Assembly (NCBI GenBank): GCA_049687015.1 | Contig: JBAVIP010000058.1 | Location: forward strand, 1-59,129 | Source of the DNA: Methylotenera_A sp049687015 | GTDB lineage: Bacteria > Pseudomonadota > Gammaproteobacteria > Burkholderiales > Methylophilaceae | DNA: 59,129 nucleotides | Direction: 5' to 3' | Part shown: piece by piece, positions 1 to 8,872 of the stretch | Layout: each line of letters starts with the position of its first letter | Numbering within the stretch: position 1 is the stretch's first letter | Notes under the pieces: model-generated | Databases searched by the model: none | What the model was told of the DNA's origin: nothing | The model's input: the letters and a program-made list of their open reading frames with translations, nothing else | Program-made: the position numbers and the translations under genes

Positions 1-350
1 TGAGTATAATAAAACAGTTGGTTTTTGCATTATGCGTATGCTGCGGCATGACTTCCTTGGCGCATGCCAGAGCGCCTGATGAATCGCGGGGTGAATTGCT
101 TTATTCAACACACTGCAATACGTGTCATACCTCGGTAATTCATTGGCGTGAGCAGAAGCTGGCGACTGACTGGAAAAGCCTTAAAGCGCAGGTAAGCCGT
201 TGGCAGGTCTATGCCAAGCTAGGTTGGCGTGAGGAAGATATTGTCGATGTCGCACTGTATTTGAATACTCGCTATTACAAATTTTTGAGTACTGAACCAA
301 AAGCTTTGTCGCAGCGTAAAGAAACCAGACAGACCCTACGTGAATATTAA
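1..350 (+). CDS. small exported c-type cytochrome (5' edge of window)
   Basis: Short secreted haem protein of about 110 residues. The frame is open to the window edge. The first two bases (TG) would complete an ATG if the preceding base is A, giving an N-terminus MSIIKQLVFA; this start is inferred because it straddles the edge. An alternative TTG lies at 18. A hydrophobic signal peptide ending near AHA is followed by one CNTCH haem-attachment motif (residues 33-37 counted from the TTG). The rest is a mostly helical tail with many aromatic residues. It is likely a periplasmic monohaem electron carrier. The partner is unknown and the upstream gene is not visible. Confidence 0.7.
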   Translation, partial: SIIKQLVFALCVCCGMTSLAHARAPDESRGELLYSTHCNTCHTSVIHWREQKLATDWKSLKAQVSRWQVYAKLGWREEDIVDVALYLNTRYYKFLSTEPKALSQRKETRQTLREY

Positions 351-423
351 TGTCTGAATTAGATATAAAGTGAACAGGAAAATATAATCGTTGTTAATTT
401 GTTCGAATTATTAGGAGAAACAC

Positions 424-813
424 ATGCAAAGCCCGTTAAAACTCACTATTCATGGAGTTGATCACTCAGAAGCGCTGGAAACGCGAATTCGCGCCAAAGT
501 GGAAAAGCTGGAGGAATTTTTTGATCATATTACATCCTGCCGTGTGGCGGTTGAAATGCCGCACAGGCATAGCCAGCAGGGTAAACAGTTTAGTGTGCGC
601 ATTGATATTGGCGTGCCGGGCAACGAGATTGTAGTGACCCGAGACCATGCCGAAGATGTTTATGTTGCCTTGCGCGATGCCTTCGATGCGGCAATACGCC
701 AACTTAAGGACTACGTTCGCAAACTGCGCGGTGAAATCAAGAAGCACGAACCAAAGCGTATACGGGAAACTGAAGAATCAGAAGAAGCCGCAGATGAGGA
801 TACAGGCGCTTAG
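424..813 (+). CDS. hpf: ribosome hibernation promoting factor (HPF/RaiA family)
   Basis: A 129-residue protein of the ribosome-associated inhibitor/HPF family. Family members bind the small subunit at the tRNA/mRNA site and hold ribosomes inactive in starvation or energy limitation. The sequence shows the typical beta-alpha-beta-beta-beta-alpha pattern: an N-terminal strand (LKLTIHGVD), a first helix with alternating charges, and a second basic helix ending KLRGEIKKH. An acidic tail follows. It lacks the long C-terminal dimerisation domain of long HPF. A good ribosome binding site (AGGAG) sits seven bases before the ATG. This copy is next to stress genes rather than rpoN, so it is probably a stress-induced paralogue. 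Confidence 0.85.
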   Translation: MQSPLKLTIHGVDHSEALETRIRAKVEKLEEFFDHITSCRVAVEMPHRHSQQGKQFSVRIDIGVPGNEIVVTRDHAEDVYVALRDAFDAAIRQLKDYVRKLRGEIKKHEPKRIRETEESEEAADEDTGA

Positions 814-902
814 AATGAAGCCACTTCGGTGGATTTAGCATTCCATGCGAACATTATCAAGCAAATAAAAAACTTTAATTAAAGAATAATGAACGGGGAA
901 AT

Positions 903-1301
903 ATGATGACAAACATTACCAAGAATCAAATTGATATGCTGCAAGGCCTAATGGAAGCAGAGCTTGCCCGATTGGTCGATGAAACGCAGGACGAGATGAA
1001 TCCTGAATTAAAAGCAAGCATCAATGATATTGATGGAGGTGCTGCTGATGTTGACGATGAAGCGGTTGCTGACACTATCGTTGATACCGACAATGCGATT
1101 ATTGGCCTGCACTTACAACATGCGCGTGACCTGAACACAGCGCTGGACCGCATCCAGGCGGGCGTTTACGGCATATGCATTGATTGCGGTGAAGATATTG
1201 GCTTCGAGCGGCTTTCTGCCTACCCAACAGCAAAACGCTGCATTAAATGTCAGAGCCTGCATGAAAAAACGTTTACGAGTGAACCTACGCCTTCATTTTA
1301 G
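903..1301 (+). CDS. DksA/TraR-family C4 zinc-finger protein
   Basis: A 132-residue protein with the DksA/TraR zinc finger near the C-terminus (CIDCG followed by CIKC, about 17 residues apart). A long acidic helical N-terminal half precedes it. Family members enter the RNA polymerase secondary channel and alter initiation at stringent-response promoters. The first half is rich in Asp, like the acidic coiled-coil tip of DksA. It follows hpf by 89 bases and ends nine bases before the convergent alcohol dehydrogenase. It is shorter than DksA (about 150) and longer than TraR (about 73), so it is probably a paralogue rather than the housekeeping DksA. Confidence 0.82.
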   Translation: MMTNITKNQIDMLQGLMEAELARLVDETQDEMNPELKASINDIDGGAADVDDEAVADTIVDTDNAIIGLHLQHARDLNTALDRIQAGVYGICIDCGEDIGFERLSAYPTAKRCIKCQSLHEKTFTSEPTPSF

Positions 1302-1309
1302 TGATTTTT

Positions 1310-2299
1310 CTACAAATTCATCACTAATACGGCGGCACCATGAATTTTGCCTAACCTTAATTGATTTAGCGCTTCGTTAGCGGAACTCAATGGAAACGTT
1401 TCCACTTCGGTGCGTATTCCGATTTTTGGCGCCAGTGCCAGAAATTCTTCACCATCCTGACGGGTAAGATTGGCGATGGAACGTACTATGCGCTCGCCCC
1501 AAAGTACAGAGTAGGGGAATTGCGGGATATCACTCATGTGAATACCCGCACATACGACTGTGCCGCCTTTGATAGTATGGCTTAGTGCCTGCGGAACCAG
1601 CGCTCCCACCGGAGCAAAAATAATGGCCGCATCCATTTCTTCCGGCGGCGGCATGTTTGAGTCTCCAGCCCAATCGGCGCCAAGTTCAATAGCAAAGTGT
1701 TGGCCGTCAATATCCCCAGGCTTGGTAAAAGCAAAGACCTTGCGGCCTTGGTAATGCGCTACTTGAGCAATGATATGCGCCGCTGCCCCAAAACCATAAA
1801 TACCCAGCCGCTTTGCGTCACCAGCGGCCACCAGAGCGCGGTAACCTATCAAGCCAGCACATAGCAACAGTGCGGCCTCTGCATCAGAATAGATGTCTGG
1901 TATAGGAAAGCAGTAGCGCTGGTCTGCTACCGTATATTCAGCATAACCGCCATTCAGGGTATAGCCCGTAAACAGCGCGTTGTCACATAGATTCTCATGC
2001 TTGGTTGTGCAGTAACTACAATGGCCGCAGGTGTGGCCAAGCCAGGGCACCCCCAGACGCTGGCCAACAGTAAATCGCTGCACTTTTTGCCCTTTATCCG
2101 CGACGACGCCGACGATTTCATGGCCTAAAATAAGCGGATATTTTGGGTTTGCAAGCTCGCCATCCACTACATGCAAATCGGTACGACAGACACCGCAGGC
2201 ATGTACTTTCAATAATACTTCGTTTTCTTTTGGTATCGGAATCGGCAATTCAGCTGGTCGCAACGGGCTGTTAGCCGAATCCAGCAGCATGGCCTTCAT
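1310..2299 (-). CDS. zinc-dependent alcohol dehydrogenase
   Basis: A medium-chain zinc alcohol dehydrogenase of 329 residues. It has the catalytic-zinc cysteine in CGVCRTDLH (Cys38), a GHE motif near residue 60, and the four-cysteine structural-zinc lobe (CGHCSYC then C). The nucleotide-binding segment YGFGAAAH lies in the middle. Such enzymes interconvert primary alcohols and aldehydes with NAD(P)H; the substrate cannot be read from sequence. Its ATG overlaps the stop of a 52-residue membrane peptide gene (ATGA), so the two are translationally coupled. Beside phosphoketolase and acetate kinase it could re-oxidise NADH when oxygen is short. Confidence 0.88.
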   Translation of the reverse strand: MKAMLLDSANSPLRPAELPIPIPKENEVLLKVHACGVCRTDLHVVDGELANPKYPLILGHEIVGVVADKGQKVQRFTVGQRLGVPWLGHTCGHCSYCTTKHENLCDNALFTGYTLNGGYAEYTVADQRYCFPIPDIYSDAEAALLLCAGLIGYRALVAAGDAKRLGIYGFGAAAHIIAQVAHYQGRKVFAFTKPGDIDGQHFAIELGADWAGDSNMPPPEEMDAAIIFAPVGALVPQALSHTIKGGTVVCAGIHMSDIPQFPYSVLWGERIVRSIANLTRQDGEEFLALAPKIGIRTEVETFPLSSANEALNQLRLGKIHGAAVLVMNL

Positions 2300-2454
2300 T
2301 TGTGCCTCATGGCAATACCAATTGCCTCAATCGATATGCCAAGTGTTACTAACAGGACACCTGGCCAGGCTTCGGTAGCCAGAAAAATCATGGCTGCACC
2401 CAATATCACAAGCAGTGCCACCAGAAAACGCCTTGTGCTTTGCTTGTTTATCAT
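2296..2454 (-). CDS. small membrane protein (52 aa), coupled to the alcohol dehydrogenase
   Basis: An open frame of 52 codons starting MINKQSTRRF. It contains two closely spaced hydrophobic segments (about residues 10-26 and 30-48) separated by a short EAWPG turn. This is the profile of a small inner-membrane hairpin protein with a basic N-terminus. A GAGG ribosome binding site lies at a sensible distance upstream. Its TGA overlaps the ATG of the dehydrogenase by ATGA, a strong sign of a real translated frame. I recognise no family and propose no function. Confidence 0.6.
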   Translation of the reverse strand: MINKQSTRRFLVALLVILGAAMIFLATEAWPGVLLVTLGISIEAIGIAMRHK

Positions 2455-2462
2455 GAGAAACC

Positions 2463-2963
2463 TCAGCGACTCCAGTAAACGCGCACCAGGTTTTCGCCTG
2501 AGACGTGGTCTACCTTTAGCTCACCCTGGTAAGCATGGCGTACAGCTTCGCCAATGCCACGCGCGAGGTGGGTATCCGTTGTTGTTACCAACATAGCGCC
2601 TTCCTGATTTTCTATCGCTATGATGCGTTTGAGTGGATGTTCGGCACGCTCATGTTCTGCGTGGTGCTGTATTAATCGCCTGATTTCTTCACAGTGGGCA
2701 TCAAAAAAGGGGCCTTTCAATGTGACGAACCCAGATGGGTGTTTGTCATTCATGCGGTGACAGGCAGGGCAAGTTTCCTGATCTGCATCGGCAGAGGTTT
2801 CTATCCATTGCCAGCGTCCTTCATGATACACGGCGCCACATTGCGGGCAGACCGTTGGCTCGGATAATTTGCCTTTACTTTTGTAGGCATCGACATCCTG
2901 CTCAAAAAGCGGGCGGTCGTGGCTAACTGCGTGAACGCCTGATGGTGTTTTATTGATACTCAT
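2463..2963 (-). CDS. BCAM0308-family zinc-ribbon protein
   Basis: A 166-residue protein matching the BCAM0308 family of proteobacterial hypothetical proteins. A treble-clef or ribbon cysteine set is visible in the N-terminal half (CPQCG, then CPAC about 30 residues later). It is followed by a helical segment with several histidines (LIQHHAEHERAEHP) and a C-terminal alpha/beta part. The family often lies next to stress, CBS and universal stress genes. Its function is not established; RNA or ribosome binding is possible from the zinc-ribbon resemblance to NMD3. It sits between the small membrane protein and the CBS gene on the same strand. Confidence 0.75.
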   Translation of the reverse strand: MSINKTPSGVHAVSHDRPLFEQDVDAYKSKGKLSEPTVCPQCGAVYHEGRWQWIETSADADQETCPACHRMNDKHPSGFVTLKGPFFDAHCEEIRRLIQHHAEHERAEHPLKRIIAIENQEGAMLVTTTDTHLARGIGEAVRHAYQGELKVDHVSGENLVRVYWSR

Positions 2964-3000
2964 GATGTGTTTCCTTTCGTTTCGGGTTTATTTTCATTTT

Positions 3001-3450
3001 CTAACGTCTTTTACTGGCTTCATTTTTCTGTTCACGAGCCACTAGTTTACTGAGCGCGCCAAACTCCTTTGCCAGTAAAAGCAGCAAATCATCCAGTGTC
3101 ACAATGCCCATCAGGCTGCCGCCGTCATCAACAACAGGTAAGCGCCTTACCCCTTTACCGGTCATGAGCTGGATAGCCTCTAGCACGCCCACGCTATCCT
3201 TTACCACGGCGAGGCTGGCTACCATGATGTCGCCGACAGTAATGACGGCAGTATCAAGCTCTGTTGCAACCACCTCTATAACCACATCACGGTCGGTTAC
3301 AATGCCGATAGGAACCGTCACATCTTTGCGGTTTTCAATCACAACTACATCGCCTACATGGTACTGACGCATCAGCATGGCCGCATGCAGCACAGTCGCA
3401 TCTCGCTGCACAGTGATCACTTCACGATTACATATTGCTCCAATTGTCAT
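3001..3450 (-). CDS. tandem CBS-domain protein
   Basis: A 149-residue stand-alone CBS pair. The first CBS motif covers about residues 7-65 (DATVLHAAMLMRQYHVGDVVV, GIVTDRD). The second covers about 75-130 (DSVGVLEAIQLMTGKGVRRLPVVDD, GIVTLDD). CBS pairs usually bind adenine nucleotides and sense energy charge. Short CBS proteins like this resemble hypoxic response protein 1 of Mycobacterium, a member of the DosR regulon. It is on the same strand as the downstream BCAM0308 gene (37 bases), so co-transcription is likely. Confidence 0.88.
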   Translation of the reverse strand: MTIGAICNREVITVQRDATVLHAAMLMRQYHVGDVVVIENRKDVTVPIGIVTDRDVVIEVVATELDTAVITVGDIMVASLAVVKDSVGVLEAIQLMTGKGVRRLPVVDDGGSLMGIVTLDDLLLLLAKEFGALSKLVAREQKNEASKRR

Positions 3451-3464
3451 GATGGTTCTCCTTG

Positions 3465-4778
3465 TTATTCAATTGATTTTTTTGACACATAAAGATCGCG
3501 CCGGGTCAGCGGCAGATTCGGCATTCCATCCACTTTGCGCTCGGCCAGTATCTGGTAAATGCCCGTCGCGCCCTGTTCGAACTGCATGGCGCTACCCGTC
3601 ATATATAGCCGCCAGATACGGTAAGTCCGTTCGCCAACCAGACGAATGGCTTCTTCACTCTTTGCATCAAGACGGTTTACCCAGTGCCGCAATGTGAAAG
3701 CATAGTGCGGCCGCAAGCCTTCCACATCAAAAATTTCAAATTTCGCATCCTCCATGCGACGCTGAATATTGCTTACGATATCCAGCTCGCCATCGGGGAA
3801 AACATGACGGTTGATGAACTGGGTAGAAGTGCTGTGACCCCAGTCAGGCTCAGCCGAAGTAATGCCGTGATTTAGAAACAGGCCACCGGGCTTTAATACC
3901 TGATGTACGATTGAAAAATATTCCGGCAGATTTTTCAGACCGACATGTTCAAACATGCCAATGCTGGACACTTTGTCATAAGTGGCTTCACGGGGAAGGT
4001 CGCGGTAATTGCGCATTTCGATCGTGACCTGGCCTTCCAGCCCTTGTCTTTTCACTTCTTCGCTTGCATGCTCAAATTGATTGCGACTCAGGGTGATGCC
4101 ATGCGCGCGAACGCCGTAGTGCTTGGCTGCCCAACAGACTAGCGCCCCCCAGCCGCAACCGATATCAAGATAGGACTCACCTTCCTGTAAACGCAATTTT
4201 CGGCAGATATAATCCAGCTTGTTGCGTTGTGCAGCCTCTAAATCCTGCCCGGGGGTTTCAAAATAAGCGCAGGAGTACACCATCTGATCATCCAGCCAAA
4301 GCTTGTAGAATTCATTGGAAACATCGTAATGAAATGCAATCGATTCAATATCATTCTGACGCATGGTATTGGCTGGTTTTCTTGCCTTTTTCCGTGGCCT
4401 GGACTTTTGATTGCCGAGTGAAAGCGCACGGAAAACCAGCAATAGCTTTTCCTGGAAGGGTAGTTTTAAATCTTCCAGATAATAGCGCAAGCCCATTGCG
4501 GCATTAAAGTCACCCGCGACCTCAACCGCTCCGTCAAAATAGGCTTCGGCCAGACGAATCGGGTCATGGAACAGCACCAGGTCGCGCAACACATGAGCAG
4601 CGTGAAAGGTCAGCGTGAATGCAGAAACGCCATTTCCGATTTGCAGCACACTGTTATCCCAAAGTTTAATCGTAAACGCACCTTCATATCCCTTAAATAT
4701 CCTGCGCAGGATAAGGTGCGCCGTATGCGTGCTTTCTCTCTTTTGATTATGCCTGTTATGCATCACTTGCGCTGTCAT
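3465..4778 (-). CDS. cfa: cyclopropane-fatty-acyl-phospholipid synthase family methyltransferase
   Basis: A 437-residue enzyme with the full CFA synthase layout: an N-terminal lipid-binding domain (about 1-130) and a C-terminal class I SAM methyltransferase. The SAM motif is YLDIGCGWGALVCWAAKHYG, and the family motif FEHVGLKN follows about 75 residues later. The enzyme methylenates unsaturated acyl chains in membrane phospholipids from SAM, a stationary-phase and stress modification. It is 14 bases upstream of the CBS gene on the same strand. It is the first of three CFA-type methyltransferases in this window and the only one outside the fatty-acid operon. Confidence 0.9.
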   Translation of the reverse strand: MTAQVMHNRHNQKRESTHTAHLILRRIFKGYEGAFTIKLWDNSVLQIGNGVSAFTLTFHAAHVLRDLVLFHDPIRLAEAYFDGAVEVAGDFNAAMGLRYYLEDLKLPFQEKLLLVFRALSLGNQKSRPRKKARKPANTMRQNDIESIAFHYDVSNEFYKLWLDDQMVYSCAYFETPGQDLEAAQRNKLDYICRKLRLQEGESYLDIGCGWGALVCWAAKHYGVRAHGITLSRNQFEHASEEVKRQGLEGQVTIEMRNYRDLPREATYDKVSSIGMFEHVGLKNLPEYFSIVHQVLKPGGLFLNHGITSAEPDWGHSTSTQFINRHVFPDGELDIVSNIQRRMEDAKFEIFDVEGLRPHYAFTLRHWVNRLDAKSEEAIRLVGERTYRIWRLYMTGSAMQFEQGATGIYQILAERKVDGMPNLPLTRRDLYVSKKSIE

Positions 4779-4804
4779 CGTTCATCTCCTCAGATTCTCG
4801 TTGT

Positions 4805-5947
4805 TTATGACATCACCACCTGTGTGTTGTTTACTTGTGTATTGTTTAGCATTTCCATGTCGTTTTTATTTGGGCGAATAGTCGCCATCAGGCCTGAAAT
4901 TAGCCTTGCAATCTCGGCTTCTTCGTCGGCAGGGATCACTAAAACCGGTTTGGAAGAGGGCTTATTTAATCTTGTTGAATGTGCCTGATTGGCCTCTTTA
5001 TTCAGGCCGAATCCAAGAAACCCCAGCGGCTCGCAAATCAGTGCACGTACCTGGGCAGAATGCTCACCGATGCCGCCAGTAAAAACCAGGCCATCGATGC
5101 CGCCGGACTTGGCGGCGTAGCTGCCAATTGCACCACACACCTGACGCGCGAAATATTCCACTGCGAACCGGGCGCTCTTGCTGCTGCTTTTCACCAGCGC
5201 GGACATTTCGCTATCTTCGCCATCTGACAGCGCTAGCAAGCCCATCTGCTCATAAACCAGTGTGGATAGTTCAGCATCGTCATAGCGTTTGGCGAGCTCC
5301 AGCATGACGCCAGGATCGAGATCGCCGCTGCGGGTTGCCATGGGAATGCCGCCAGCTGGCGTATAACCCATGCTGGTATCCACCGAACGCAGGTTTTTTA
5401 GCAGGCACAGGCTGGCACCATTACCGAGATGCGCCACCACGATGCGGTCTTGTGCAGCAGCGCCAAGGAACTCGGGCAGCTGCTGTGCGACATGAGCATA
5501 ATTAAGGCCGTGGAAGCCATAGCGGCGTAATTTAAGTGCTTGCGGGATCGGCAGGCGGTAGGCCATCTCCGGCAATGTGGCATGAAAGGCCGTGTCAAAG
5601 CAGGCTATCTGCGGCACGTTAAACCGTGCGGCGCACAAATCCACGCCCAGCAGGTTAACAGGCATGTGCAATGGCGCGAGATAAGTAATGCTCTCCAGCC
5701 GTGCACGCTCATCCGCGTCGATGAGGCGCGCCGCATCGGTAATTTCTCCGCCGTGCACGAACCGATGGCCGACCACTGTCGGTTGCGCGCCGCTTAAATC
5801 ACGCATCAAAGCATCAAATGCCTCGGCATGCTGACAGCCGCTCTGGCACGCGTAGCGAAAGTTCTGCCGCTCGCCGCCGGACAAAAACAAACTCGCCTTA
5901 AGGCTGGATGAGCCGCTATTGATGGTGAGTATGCTCAATTTGTCCAT
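4805..5947 (-). CDS. ackA: acetate kinase
   Basis: About 380 residues, starting MDKLSILTINSGSSSLK. That start overlaps the phosphoketolase stop (TAATG) and is preferred over a longer frame beginning 24 bases further upstream. Acetokinase signatures are clear: NSGSSSLKASLF at the N-terminus, the HLGNGASL phosphate loop, and the GYTPAGGIPMATRSGD segment. It converts acetyl phosphate and ADP to acetate and ATP, so it harvests the product of the adjacent phosphoketolase. The C-terminus carries a short extra tail with a duplicated NNTQV unit encoded by a 15-base tandem repeat. Confidence 0.93.
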   Translation of the reverse strand: MDKLSILTINSGSSSLKASLFLSGGERQNFRYACQSGCQHAEAFDALMRDLSGAQPTVVGHRFVHGGEITDAARLIDADERARLESITYLAPLHMPVNLLGVDLCAARFNVPQIACFDTAFHATLPEMAYRLPIPQALKLRRYGFHGLNYAHVAQQLPEFLGAAAQDRIVVAHLGNGASLCLLKNLRSVDTSMGYTPAGGIPMATRSGDLDPGVMLELAKRYDDAELSTLVYEQMGLLALSDGEDSEMSALVKSSSKSARFAVEYFARQVCGAIGSYAAKSGGIDGLVFTGGIGEHSAQVRALICEPLGFLGFGLNKEANQAHSTRLNKPSSKPVLVIPADEEAEIARLISGLMATIRPNKNDMEMLNNTQVNNTQVVMS

Positions 5948-8337
5948 TAATTTGATCCTACATTTGACCAAACCCAGTTATCTTCTTCGGGCAAATCCAC
6001 ACCGTATTCATAGGCATAGTTACGGCATTCAATCTGCCGGTTGCGCAGCTTCTCCTGCACATGTGCGCCAATCGTCTGCAGGGCGGGGATGCGGTTGATC
6101 GCCGCAATGGCCAGGCTGAAGCGATCAATTTCGTTCTGAATCGCTAGTTCCAGCGGTGTGTTGATGCTGCCTTTTTCCTTGTAGCCGCGCACATGCAGAT
6201 TGTCGTGATTGGTGCGGCGATAGGTCATGCGGTGAATCAGGTAGGGGTAGCCGTGAAAATTGAAAATAACCGGCTTATCAACAGTAAATAAGCTATCGAA
6301 ATCGCGGTCAGAAAGACCATGCGGATGCTCATTTTGAGGCGTTAATTTATACAAATCTACCACGTTGACAAAACGTATTTTGAGTTGTGGAAAGTGTTCG
6401 CGCAGTAACAAAGTGGCTGCCAGGGCTTCCTTGGTGGGGATATCACCAGCGCATGCCATCACCAAATCTGGTTCGTCACCTGCATCATTGCTGGCCCATT
6501 CCCAGATGCCGACACCCTTGGTGCAATGCTTGATGGCTGCATCCATATCCAGATACTGCAAATGTTTCTGCTTATCGCAGACGATGACGTTGATGTAATC
6601 GGTGCTGTTCAGGCAATGATTGGCTACGGATAGCAGGCAATTTACATCAGGCGGCAGATAGATGCGCGTGACCTCCGGGCTTTTATTCACAACGATGTCG
6701 AGAAAGCCCGGATCCTGATGGGTAAATCCATTATGATCCTGCCGCCAGACGGTGGAAGTAATCAGCAGGTTGAGCGAAGAAACCGGGGCGCGCCAAGGCA
6801 CTGCCTTGGACATGGCGAGCCACTTGGCATGCTGGTTGAACATGGAATCTATCACGTGCACAAACGATTCGTAAGTCGAGAAGAAACCATGGCGGCCAGT
6901 CAGCAGGTAGCCTTCCAGCCAACCTTCAACCGTGTGCTCAGACAGCATTTCCATCACGCGTCCATCGGGCGCGAGTTCGCCGCCATCCGCATCTTCCGGC
7001 AAATAATCTGCCAGCCAGGTTTTTTTGCTGACTTCATAAACATTATCCAGCTTGTTCGAGCTGTTTTCATCCGGCCCAAATACACGGAAGTTATGCATAT
7101 TGAGATGCATGATGTCACGCAGAAACTTGCCCAGTGGACGCGTGTTTTCTGCACTTATCTTGCCAGGCTCGGCCAGTTCAAGCGCATGATCGCGGAAATC
7201 CGGCATACGCAAGGCTTTGCGTAACAAGCCGCCGTTGGCATGCGGGTTAGCGCTCATGCGACGGTTGCCTTTGGGGGACAGCGCCTTGAGTTCCGGCCGC
7301 AACTGTCCGTTTTCGCTGAACAATTCCTCCGGCTTATAGCTACGCAGCCAAGCTTCCAGCTGTTTCAAATGTTCCGGATTTTCCTTCACCTTGCCCAGCG
7401 GCACCTGATGAGCGCGCCAGAAACCTTCTACCTTATGGCCATCCACTTCCTTGGGGCCAGTCCAGCCTTTCGGGCTGCGCAGCACAATCATCGGCCAGCG
7501 CGGGCGGGTCGGCTTGCCACTGGCACGGGCGGTTTCTTGTATGCTTTTAATCACTGCAACACATGCTTCCAGCGTTGCAGCCATCGTCTGATGCATGGTC
7601 GCGGGATCGCTGCCTTCAACGAAATAGGGCGTCCAGCCATAACCGATAAACAGGTTTTCAAGTTCTTCGTGCGAAATGCGCGAAAGGATAGTCGGGTTGT
7701 TGATCTTGTAGCCATTGAGATGCAGGATTGGCAGCACCGCGCCATCGCGGATCGGGTTAAGAAACTTGTTGGAATGCCAGGAAGTCGCCAGCGGACCGGT
7801 CTCAGACTCGCCATCACCCACCATCACCGTGACTAATAAATCAGGATTATCGTAAGCGGCGCCGAAAGCATGTGAAATGCTGTAGCCCAGTTCTCCGCCT
7901 TCGTGGACCGAGCCTGGCATCTCTGGCGTGCAATGGCTGCCTATGCCGCCAGGAAACGAGAACTCCTTGAAAAACTGACGCAGGCCTTCTTCATCCTCAC
8001 CCTTGTTGGGGTAGACCTCGCTGTAAGTGCCTTCCAGATAGGCCGGTCCCAGCACGCCCGGCGCGCCGTGGCCGGGGCCTGCAAGAAAAATAGCATTCAG
8101 GTCGTACTTGTTAATCAGGCGGTTAATATGGATGTAGGCGAAGCTTAAGCCCGGGCTCGAGCCCCAATGTCCAAGTAAGCGCTGCTTGATATGTTCCGGC
8201 CTGAGCGGTGCTTTTAATAATGGGTTGTCGCGCAGATAAATCATACCCGCTGCCAAGTAGTTACAGGCACGCCAATAGGCGTCGATAGCCTGGAGTTCTT
8301 TGTCAGTAAGCGCAGAAGATGTCAGAGTGTCATTCAT
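5947..8337 (-). CDS. xfp: xylulose-5-phosphate/fructose-6-phosphate phosphoketolase
   Basis: A thiamine-diphosphate phosphoketolase of 796 residues, the normal family length. The N-terminal domain has HINRLINKYDLNAIFLAGPGHG-type substrate residues and the ThDP/metal motif GDGESETGPLATSW. The central domain carries HQDPGF. It cleaves xylulose 5-phosphate or fructose 6-phosphate with phosphate to acetyl phosphate plus an aldose phosphate. Its stop overlaps the acetate kinase start, making a two-gene unit that turns sugar phosphate into acetate and ATP without oxygen. In a methylotroph it could draw on ribulose monophosphate cycle sugars (inference). Confidence 0.95.
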   Translation of the reverse strand: MNDTLTSSALTDKELQAIDAYWRACNYLAAGMIYLRDNPLLKAPLRPEHIKQRLLGHWGSSPGLSFAYIHINRLINKYDLNAIFLAGPGHGAPGVLGPAYLEGTYSEVYPNKGEDEEGLRQFFKEFSFPGGIGSHCTPEMPGSVHEGGELGYSISHAFGAAYDNPDLLVTVMVGDGESETGPLATSWHSNKFLNPIRDGAVLPILHLNGYKINNPTILSRISHEELENLFIGYGWTPYFVEGSDPATMHQTMAATLEACVAVIKSIQETARASGKPTRPRWPMIVLRSPKGWTGPKEVDGHKVEGFWRAHQVPLGKVKENPEHLKQLEAWLRSYKPEELFSENGQLRPELKALSPKGNRRMSANPHANGGLLRKALRMPDFRDHALELAEPGKISAENTRPLGKFLRDIMHLNMHNFRVFGPDENSSNKLDNVYEVSKKTWLADYLPEDADGGELAPDGRVMEMLSEHTVEGWLEGYLLTGRHGFFSTYESFVHVIDSMFNQHAKWLAMSKAVPWRAPVSSLNLLITSTVWRQDHNGFTHQDPGFLDIVVNKSPEVTRIYLPPDVNCLLSVANHCLNSTDYINVIVCDKQKHLQYLDMDAAIKHCTKGVGIWEWASNDAGDEPDLVMACAGDIPTKEALAATLLLREHFPQLKIRFVNVVDLYKLTPQNEHPHGLSDRDFDSLFTVDKPVIFNFHGYPYLIHRMTYRRTNHDNLHVRGYKEKGSINTPLELAIQNEIDRFSLAIAAINRIPALQTIGAHVQEKLRNRQIECRNYAYEYGVDLPEEDNWVWSNVGSN

Positions 8338-8364
8338 GTTTGGTTACCGTATTAAGCTGCACAA

Positions 8365-8829
8365 TCAAGAATGTTTCCTATCTGCCTGACTGTCTCTTAC
8401 CACTAAGACGGGCACAGGACTCGTCCGTATGATAGTTTCAGCATCGCTTCCCATCACCAGGCGCTCAACCCCGCGCAAGCCATGTGTCCCTATCACGATT
8501 AAATCGGCCGGCCATTCCTTAGCATGATTAACTACAAATTTAGAGACACGCGCCCCAATGGCTTCAATCATTTGCGAGTCAGATGCCACGCCAGCTTTTT
8601 GTGCAGCCGCTTCCGCCTTTTTCAGGACTTTATTGCCATTTTTACGCAAGATGTCATCGATGTTGACGACATTAAAATCTCCGGTTGCATCAATTATCGG
8701 AAAGTACATATCGATTACATGTAAAAAGCGTAGTTTGGAATTCTGCTCTTTTGCAAGCTTGATCGCTTCGGCCATGCCGCAGTTGGATGTTGAGCTGCCG
8801 TCTACGGGACAAAGAATTTGTTTGTACAT
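8365..8829 (-). CDS. universal stress protein (UspA family)
   Basis: A single-domain Usp of 154 residues. It begins MYKQILCPVDGSSTS and ends with the nucleotide-binding loop GTHGLRGVERLVMGSDAETIIRTSPVPVLVV, matching the G-2x-G-9x-G(S/T) ATP-binding pattern. Such proteins accumulate in growth arrest, oxidative stress or oxygen limitation. It lies 27 bases upstream of phosphoketolase on the same strand and probably heads a usp-xfp-ackA unit. Alternative Usp subfamilies cannot be separated by eye. Confidence 0.92.
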   Translation of the reverse strand: MYKQILCPVDGSSTSNCGMAEAIKLAKEQNSKLRFLHVIDMYFPIIDATGDFNVVNIDDILRKNGNKVLKKAEAAAQKAGVASDSQMIEAIGARVSKFVVNHAKEWPADLIVIGTHGLRGVERLVMGSDAETIIRTSPVPVLVVRDSQADRKHS

Positions 8830-8872
8830 AAGGATGTCCTTCCAAAAAGTGTGCTTCCAATATATAGGGTAA

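Noticed and set aside
1298..1327. 8-bp inverted repeat TTAGTGAT/ATCACTAA between the convergent dksA-like and dehydrogenase genes, as a terminator
   Set aside because: It is AT-rich, has a 14-base loop and is not followed by a T-run in either direction. It is largely made from the two gene ends.
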